A program made the position numbers and the translations under genes. This document shows, in pieces, positions 5,978-9,822 of a stretch of 9,822 nt of DNA (position 1 is its first letter; each line of letters starts with the position of its first letter). Origin of the DNA: Candidatus Krumholzibacteriia bacterium (GTDB taxonomy: Bacteria > Krumholzibacteriota > Krumholzibacteriia > LZORAL124-64-63); assembly GCA_014859985.1 (NCBI GenBank), contig JACZKN010000172.1, positions 1 to 9,822 of the forward strand. Direction: 5' to 3'. The notes below the pieces were generated by a model. The model was not told the origin of the DNA and did not search any database. It saw only the letters and a list, made by a program, of their open reading frames with translations.

Positions 5978-7687
5978 ATGGTATCGACCTGCAAACCGTT
6001 CGTGACCGACCTGGTCGAGGAGGTCGGCAGCCTGCCGTCCGCGGCCGCGGCCATCGTCGCCATGACGGTGGACCCCGAATGCAGCCTGGACGGCCTGGCC
6101 CGGGCCCTGAAGGCCGACGCCGCCATGGCCCTGCGCTTCCTCGCCCTGGCCAACAGCGCCGCACTCTCCCGGGGCCAGGAGGTCCGGGACCTCAAGGCGG
6201 CGCTGGTGCGCCTGGGCATTCGCCGCGTGCGCAACGTCGCGCTTCTGATGGGTACCCGCGACATGATGCCGTCCGGGGCGCCGAGCGGGGGTCTGGACCC
6301 CGCCGCCTTCTGGCGCTACTGCCTGGCCACCGCGAGTTGCGCCCAGGGGCTGGCCTGGCAGCGCGGCCGGCCCGCCCTGGAGGACGCCTGGCTGGTGGGC
6401 CTGCTGCACGGGATCGGCGTGGCGGCCCTGGCCCGTCGGGCCGGGGACGGCCTGGCCGAAGCCCTCGGGCTGGCCCGCCACGAGGGGCTGAGCCTGGCCG
6501 CGGCGGAGCGGCGGGTGCTCGGCTTCGATCACGGCGAACTCGGCGGGCGCATCCTGGCCGCCTGGCAGCTGCCCGCACCCTACGCCGCGGCCGTGGCGCA
6601 GCACGCGGCCGACGGGACAGCCGAGACGGGCGACCGCGAAACGGCCGAACTGGTGGAGGTGCTGCGCACGGCCATCGCCGTGGTGCGGGCGGCCGGGTAC
6701 GGCGACGGCGGCGACCGCGACCCCCGGCCCACCGTGGCCGCGGTCCAGGCCACCACCGGTCTGGACGACGGGGCGCTGGAAGCCCTGGCCGGCAAGGTGG
6801 AGACCGAACTGCAGGAGATGGCCCGGTTCCTGGAGATCGACCTGGGCGGGGAGCGCTTCCAGGCGGCCCTGGCCGCGGCCAGGAACCAGCTGGCCCGCCT
6901 CGGGCTCGAGGGCATCGACCAGGCCATGGCGCGCGAGGGCCTGGAAGAGCAGCTCACGGTGGCCCGCGCCATCCAGCGGCGCCTGCTGCCGTCGACCATG
7001 CCCGCGCTGCCGCACTGGGAGATCGCCGCCGTGAACCAGGCCTCCAGCCACGTCAGCGGCGACATCTTCGACGTCGTCGGCCTGCCCGGCGAGCGCACGG
7101 GCCTGCTGGTCGCCGACGTGGCCGGCAAGGGGCTGCCCGCGGCACTGCTGGCGACGAGCCTGCAGGCCACGGTCCGGGCCCTGGCCATGGTCTACGCCGA
7201 TCCGGGCCGGCTGCTGGCGGCGGTGAACGAGGCCCTGTTCGCCCTGACGGACGACGAGCACTTCGCCACGGTGTTCCTGGCCGTGCTGCACCCGGACGGC
7301 TCCGGCTTCCGCTACGCGAGCGCGGGGCACGTCCCGCCGCTGCTGCTGCGGGCCGACGGAACCGCCCAGTGGCTGCGGCCGGCAGGCACCCCGGTGGGCC
7401 TGGTACCCGGGGCCTCCTACCCGGTCCAGGAGGTCGCGATGGTCCCCGGCGACACGCTGCTGGCGGTCACCGACGGCGTGACCGAGGCCCCCGACGGCGC
7501 CGGCAGCGAGTTCGGAAGTCCTGGCCTGGAGCAGGCCGCCCGCCGGTGCGCCGGCGCTCCCATCGACGCGGTCACCACCGCGGTCACCGCGGCCGTGCTG
7601 GACCACCTGGGTTCCGGCCGCCGCACCCGGCGTCCAGCCGAACCGGCCGACGACCTGACCCTGCTGGTGCTGCGGCGGCGTCCCTGA
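5978..7687 (+). CDS. HDOD domain - SpoIIE (PP2C-like) Ser/Thr phosphatase fusion
   Basis: The 569-residue protein joins two signalling modules. The N-terminal half (about 10-215) is an HDOD domain: DLVEEVGSLPSAAAAIV, DAAMALRFLALANSA (48-62), IRRVRNVALLMG (81-92), GLLHGIG (141-147) and FDHGELGGRILAAW (183-196). The HD pair is HG here, so no HD-type hydrolase activity is expected; HDOD domains act as signalling scaffolds. A helical linker, EGLEEQLTVARAIQRRLLP (320-338), has the form that precedes SpoIIE/RsbU catalytic domains. The phosphatase domain (about 340-568) keeps its metal-binding aspartates: SGDIFD (Asp362), VADVAGKG (Asp380), TDGVTEA (Asp499) and ADDLTLL (Asp558/559). It should be an active Mn/Mg-dependent phosphoserine/threonine phosphatase, perhaps acting on an anti-sigma-factor antagonist; none is visible nearby. 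No clear Shine-Dalgarno precedes ATG 5978, but it is the only in-frame start after the hydrolase stop that keeps the HDOD N-terminus. Confidence 0.9.
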   Translation: MVSTCKPFVTDLVEEVGSLPSAAAAIVAMTVDPECSLDGLARALKADAAMALRFLALANSAALSRGQEVRDLKAALVRLGIRRVRNVALLMGTRDMMPSGAPSGGLDPAAFWRYCLATASCAQGLAWQRGRPALEDAWLVGLLHGIGVAALARRAGDGLAEALGLARHEGLSLAAAERRVLGFDHGELGGRILAAWQLPAPYAAAVAQHAADGTAETGDRETAELVEVLRTAIAVVRAAGYGDGGDRDPRPTVAAVQATTGLDDGALEALAGKVETELQEMARFLEIDLGGERFQAALAAARNQLARLGLEGIDQAMAREGLEEQLTVARAIQRRLLPSTMPALPHWEIAAVNQASSHVSGDIFDVVGLPGERTGLLVADVAGKGLPAALLATSLQATVRALAMVYADPGRLLAAVNEALFALTDDEHFATVFLAVLHPDGSGFRYASAGHVPPLLLRADGTAQWLRPAGTPVGLVPGASYPVQEVAMVPGDTLLAVTDGVTEAPDGAGSEFGSPGLEQAARRCAGAPIDAVTTAVTAAVLDHLGSGRRTRRPAEPADDLTLLVLRRRP

Positions 7688-7716
7688 TTGCCCTGCCGTC
7701 CCGGGACGCTTATGGT
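7688..7716 (+). promoter_or_regulatory. Candidate promoter for the PAQR gene
   Basis: Directly after the phosphatase stop come TTGCCC (7688-7693), a 17-base spacer and TATGGT (7711-7716), each four of six to consensus with ideal spacing. Transcription from about 7723 would leave a leader of some 22 bases with the Shine-Dalgarno. The ATG at 7712 lies in the -10, consistent with the GTG start at 7745. Read-through from upstream is also possible. Confidence 0.4.
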
Positions 7717-7734
7717 TGCCCGAACCCCCCCCGC

Positions 7735-7739
7735 GGAGG
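7735..7739 (+). promoter_or_regulatory. Shine-Dalgarno deciding the PAQR GTG start
   Basis: GGAGG is followed by AACCC and GTG 7745, a five-base gap. The earlier in-frame candidates, TTG 7688 and ATG 7712, have no comparable site. Confidence 0.75.
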
Positions 7740-7744
7740 AACCC

Positions 7745-8392
7745 GTGTCCGGTGCCCGAACCACCTATCCCCAGGGCGAGGAGATCGCCAACGCCGTCAC
7801 CCACGGCGTGGGTGCGCTGCTGGCCGTGGCCGGCCTGTTGCTCGTGGTGATGCGCGCGGTGCACAACGACGACGCCTGGAGCCTGGTGGCGGGAGCCGTC
7901 TACGGCACGACCCTCCTGCTGCTCTTCACGGCCTCCACCCTCTACCACGCCCTGCCTCGCCCCCGCGCGAAACGGGTGCTGCGGGTCATCGACCATACGG
8001 CCATCTACCTGCTGATCGCCGGCACTTACACGCCGTTCACCCTGGTCACCCTGCGCGGGCCCTGGGGCTGGTCGGTGCTGGGCACCGTGTGGGGCCTGGC
8101 CGCCGCGGGCATCGTCTTCGAGATCCTGCTGCGGGGCCGGCGCTGGCGGCGGCTCTCGCTGATCTTCTACGTCGGCCTGGGCTGGATCGCCGTGGTGGCT
8201 GCCCGCCCCCTGGTTGCGGCCCTGCCCCCGCAGGGCCTGGGACTGCTGCTGCTGGGCGGCCTGCTCTACACCGGCGGCGCGGTGTTCTACGCCTGGCGGC
8301 GCCTGCCCTGGAACCACGCCATCTGGCACGTCTTCGTGCTGGGCGGGAGCGTCGCCCACTTCTTCTGCGTCTACCGCTACGTGATGGCCTGA
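7745..8392 (+). CDS. Hemolysin III / PAQR-family membrane protein (TrhA/YqfA-like)
   Basis: The 215-residue product matches the usual length (about 210-220) of bacterial hemolysin III/TrhA proteins. It shows the family pattern of seven hydrophobic segments. Motifs are GEEIANAVTHGVGALLA (11-27), ASTLYHAL (63-70, Ser64 and His68), DHTAIYLLIAGTYTPF (83-98, Asp83) and WNHAIWHVFVLGGS.AHFF (189-207, with HxxxH at 191-195). These His/Asp/Ser residues correspond to the metal site conserved in PAQR proteins. The protein sits in the cytoplasmic membrane. The hemolysin name is historical; members are linked to membrane-fluidity homeostasis and may act as hydrolases, so a lytic role should not be assumed. 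GTG 7745 is chosen for its Shine-Dalgarno and family length. It follows the phosphatase by 57 bp and may be co-transcribed or use its own promoter. Confidence 0.92.
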   Translation: MSGARTTYPQGEEIANAVTHGVGALLAVAGLLLVVMRAVHNDDAWSLVAGAVYGTTLLLLFTASTLYHALPRPRAKRVLRVIDHTAIYLLIAGTYTPFTLVTLRGPWGWSVLGTVWGLAAAGIVFEILLRGRRWRRLSLIFYVGLGWIAVVAARPLVAALPPQGLGLLLLGGLLYTGGAVFYAWRRLPWNHAIWHVFVLGGSVAHFFCVYRYVMA

Positions 8393-8424
8393 AGCCCGCG
8401 GAGCCCTTTTTTCCATCCTGCCGG

Positions 8425-8453
8425 TGGGCAGCTTCCGGGCGTTGTGCTATGAT
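8425..8453 (+). promoter_or_regulatory. Extended -10 promoter for the S1-domain gene
   Basis: TGGGCA (8425-8430, four of six), a 17-base spacer and TATGAT (8448-8453, five of six) with TG at 8445-8446 form an extended -10 promoter. Start of transcription is predicted near 8460, about 90 bases before ATG 8550. The -10 sequence and TG motif match the hydrolase promoter. Confidence 0.65.
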
Positions 8454-8463
8454 ACTTCACGTG

Positions 8464-8508
8464 CCGCGGCCGAACCCGGTCCGGCGGACGTATGCGCGCG
8501 CCCGCCGG
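8464..8508 (+). other. Leader of the S1 gene with two competing hairpins
   Basis: CCGGCGG (8481-8487) pairs perfectly with CCGCCGG (8502-8508) around a 14-base loop. The same segment can instead pair upstream, less perfectly, with CCGCGGCCG (8464-8472). Both lie in the untranslated leader, about 40-85 bases before ATG 8550. This is suggestive of a regulatory structure, but in such GC-rich DNA chance pairing is common. Confidence 0.35.
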
Positions 8509-8549
8509 CCGAAAGCCCCAGTTCCAGCCCACGAAGAACAGGACCGGAC

Positions 8550-9755
8550 ATGACCAGCGAGAAGAACGAGAACGACAGCGTCAACCCGACCCCCGACCTC
8601 CCCGACCTCCCCGACCCGGAAACCCTCGAGCAGGCGGCGCCGACCCCGCCGGACCCCTACGACCAGGATCAGGACCAGGACCTGGACCGCGAGGAGTTCG
8701 CCGCCATGCTGGAGGCCGCCGGCGAAGAGCCCGCCGAGCCCAGGCACGGCCAGGCCGTCACCGGCACCATCGTGCAGATCGGCGACCAGGACGCGTTCGT
8801 CGACTGCGGCTTCCGCACCGAACTGCCCCTGGCGGTGACCGAACTGCGGGACGCGGACGGCAAACCGACCCACGCGGTGGGCGACGCCGTCAGCGCCCAC
8901 GTGCAGAAGACGGGCGACGGCTTCAAGCTGACCATGGCCATCAACGTGCGCGAGGCCGGTCGCAAGGCCCTGGCCGGCGCCTACGCCAACGGGACCCCGG
9001 TGCGCGGGAAGGTCGGCGAGACCAACAAGGGCGGCTTTTCCATCGACCTGGGCGGGGTGCGCGCCTTCTGCCCCTTCAGCCAGATCGACGTGCGCCGGGC
9101 CGACGACCCCACGGTCTTCGTGGGCCACGAGTACGACTTCAAGATCCTCGAGTACTCCGAGGACGGGCGCAACATCGTGGTCTCGCGGCGGGCGCTGGTG
9201 CAGGCGAAGCGGGAGACGGCGGCCCACGAGACCCGCGCCAGCCTGAAGCTGGGCGACGTCTGCGAGGGTTCGGTCACGCGGCTGGTGCCCTTCGGCGCCT
9301 TCGTGGACATCGGCGGCGTCGAGGGCCTGGTGCACATCTCCCAGATCTCCCACCAGCGCATCACCCACCCCGGCGACGTGCTGCGCGAGGGCCAGCCGGT
9401 CAAGGTCAAGGTCCTGGAGATCCAGAACCTGGGCCAGGGCCGTTCCGAGCGCATCAGCCTGTCGATGAAGGCCCTGGCCAGCGATCCCTGGCCGGGCACG
9501 GCCTCGTCCCTGGCCCCGGGTACCGACGTCGTCGGGCGCGTGACGCGCCTGGTGGACTTCGGGGTCTTCGTGGAACTGCAGCCGGGGGTCGAGGGCCTGA
9601 TCCACATCTCCGAGCTGGCGAACCGGCGCATCATCCATCCCCGCGAGGTGGTGAACGAGGACGAGGAGATCCCGGTGCGCATCCTCGACGTGGACCTGGA
9701 CCGGCGCCGCATCTCCCTTTCCCGGCGCCAGGCCGGGGACTACGACGGCGACTAG
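8550..9755 (+). CDS. Four-domain S1 RNA-binding protein (ribosomal protein S1-like)
   Basis: The 401-residue product has four S1 (OB-fold) repeats at about 66-133, 147-219, 233-309 and 322-395. Repeats 3 and 4 are the most canonical (G.VTRLVPFGAFVDIGGVEGLVHISQIS and G.VTRLVDFGVFVELQPGVEGLIHISEL). Repeats 1 and 2 are diverged, like the ribosome-facing repeats of S1 proteins. The N-terminal 60 residues are acidic and low-complexity (DLPDLPDPE, DQDQDQDLD) and probably disordered. Bacterial S1 with six repeats is about 550 residues; four-repeat forms near 400 are typical of Gram-positive-type S1/YpfD. It may therefore be the genome's S1 or a paralogue, and the symbol is left blank. It should bind single-stranded mRNA in the cytoplasm and act in translation or RNA handling. 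ATG 8550 has AGGA at 8540-8543, six bases upstream; an open extension to 8424 would overlap the promoter and is rejected. Confidence 0.88.
   Translation: MTSEKNENDSVNPTPDLPDLPDPETLEQAAPTPPDPYDQDQDQDLDREEFAAMLEAAGEEPAEPRHGQAVTGTIVQIGDQDAFVDCGFRTELPLAVTELRDADGKPTHAVGDAVSAHVQKTGDGFKLTMAINVREAGRKALAGAYANGTPVRGKVGETNKGGFSIDLGGVRAFCPFSQIDVRRADDPTVFVGHEYDFKILEYSEDGRNIVVSRRALVQAKRETAAHETRASLKLGDVCEGSVTRLVPFGAFVDIGGVEGLVHISQISHQRITHPGDVLREGQPVKVKVLEIQNLGQGRSERISLSMKALASDPWPGTASSLAPGTDVVGRVTRLVDFGVFVELQPGVEGLIHISELANRRIIHPREVVNEDEEIPVRILDVDLDRRRISLSRRQAGDYDGD
8595..8687 (+). repeat. Short tandem repeats in the acidic N-terminus of the S1 protein
   Basis: A nine-base unit, GACCTCCCC, occurs twice in tandem from 8595 to 8612 and the run ends in GACCC; it encodes Asp-Leu-Pro. 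From 8661 to 8687 six-base units (GACCAG, GATCAG, GACCAG, GACCTG) encode DQDQDQDLD. Both periods are multiples of three, so copy number can drift without a frameshift. Confidence 0.7.
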
Positions 9756-9779
9756 GCCCGCCGCCGCCGCCGCGGACCC

Positions 9780-9813
9780 CGCAGCCGCCGCCCCGCACGG
9801 GGCGGCGGCTGCG
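9780..9813 (+). terminator. 15-bp perfect hairpin after the S1 gene
   Basis: CGCAGCCGCCGCCCC (9780-9794) pairs perfectly with GGGGCGGCGGCTGCG (9799-9813) around a GCAC loop, beginning 25 bases past the S1 stop. The stem is extremely stable and correctly placed for a terminator. Only TCCGTACGC follows before the window ends, with no U-run, so termination may need Rho or be leaky. CCG-repeat sequence precedes the stem (9757-9773). Confidence 0.65.
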
Positions 9814-9822
9814 TCCGTACGC

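Noticed and set aside
5945..8416. A leftward open frame of 823 codons antisense to the same genes
   Set aside because: Low-complexity His/Gln/Gly/Arg-rich translation and no family motif; the opposite strand holds HDOD, SpoIIE and PAQR motifs.
8393..8431. Possible terminator after the PAQR gene: six T at 8407-8412 and the small hairpin CTGCC/GGCAG at 8418-8431
   Set aside because: No stem precedes the T-run, and the hairpin comes after it and overlaps the -35 of the next promoter, so the order is wrong for an intrinsic terminator.
5908..8553. A rightward open frame of 881 codons spanning the phosphatase and PAQR genes
   Set aside because: Its translation is dominated by Gly, Arg, Pro and Ala with no domain signature, and it lies out of frame over two clearly recognised genes. 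It is a GC-driven shadow.
1..9822. tRNA, rRNA, CRISPR array, insertion sequence, integrase or toxin-antitoxin genes
   Set aside because: Reading both strands I found no repeat-spacer pattern, no transposase-like motif and no cloverleaf-type sequence; all non-coding gaps are under 160 bp.

Overview
The window is very GC-rich (about 70 % G+C by eye), with dense coding, strong third-position G/C bias and long spurious open frames on both strands. The best taxonomic clue is the secreted protein at 4112-5902. It ends in a FlgD-like/sorting-type Ig domain with a PNPFNP motif, which is typical of secreted proteins in the wider FCB group. In GC-rich genomes this points towards lineages such as Candidatus Eisenbacteria, Krumholzibacteriota or Latescibacterota. 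That placement is inference. I see no rRNA, tRNA, CRISPR array, insertion sequence or phage gene, and the window reads as ordinary chromosome.

Layout. A glycosyltransferase (GT4-like, 5' end outside the window) runs rightward to 749. Its last 19 bases overlap the end of a leftward cluster occupying 731-3985. In transcription order that cluster is an exported TPR protein (2915-3985), a 122-bp gap with a candidate promoter and a GC-rich hairpin, a lipoprotein with PD40/TolB-like propeller repeats (1374-2792), and one base later a class II aldolase/adducin-family protein (731-1372). A 126-bp divergent intergenic region (3986-4111) carries the best promoter in the window, with an extended -10. 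It drives a rightward series: a secreted five-bladed-propeller glycoside hydrolase-like protein with a C-terminal FlgD-like domain (4112-5902), an HDOD-SpoIIE phosphatase fusion (5978-7687), a hemolysin III/PAQR membrane protein (7745-8392), and a four-domain S1 RNA-binding protein (8550-9755) with its own extended -10 promoter and a roughly 90-base leader. A 15-bp perfect hairpin follows the last gene.

How the genes work together. The leftward cluster pairs an exported TPR protein with a PD40 lipoprotein, two architectures that also occur together around TolB/CpoB in envelope systems. The aldolase is positioned for translational coupling to the lipoprotein. The rightward genes look like a mix of secreted carbohydrate processing, signalling output (a Ser/Thr phosphatase fused to a signalling scaffold domain), membrane homeostasis and translation. 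Nothing forces them into one pathway. I see no convincing new defence or mobile system. The most distinctive items are the HDOD-SpoIIE fusion, a 14-bp tandem repeat straddling the hydrolase stop codon, the shared TGnTATGAT promoter signature, and the S1 leader that can fold in two competing ways.

Start codons were reassigned where the longest open frame was clearly too long: the lipoprotein at 2792, the TPR protein at 3985, the hydrolase at GTG 4112, the PAQR protein at GTG 7745 and the S1 protein at 8550. Shine-Dalgarno positions, signal peptides, promoter overlap and family lengths guided these choices.
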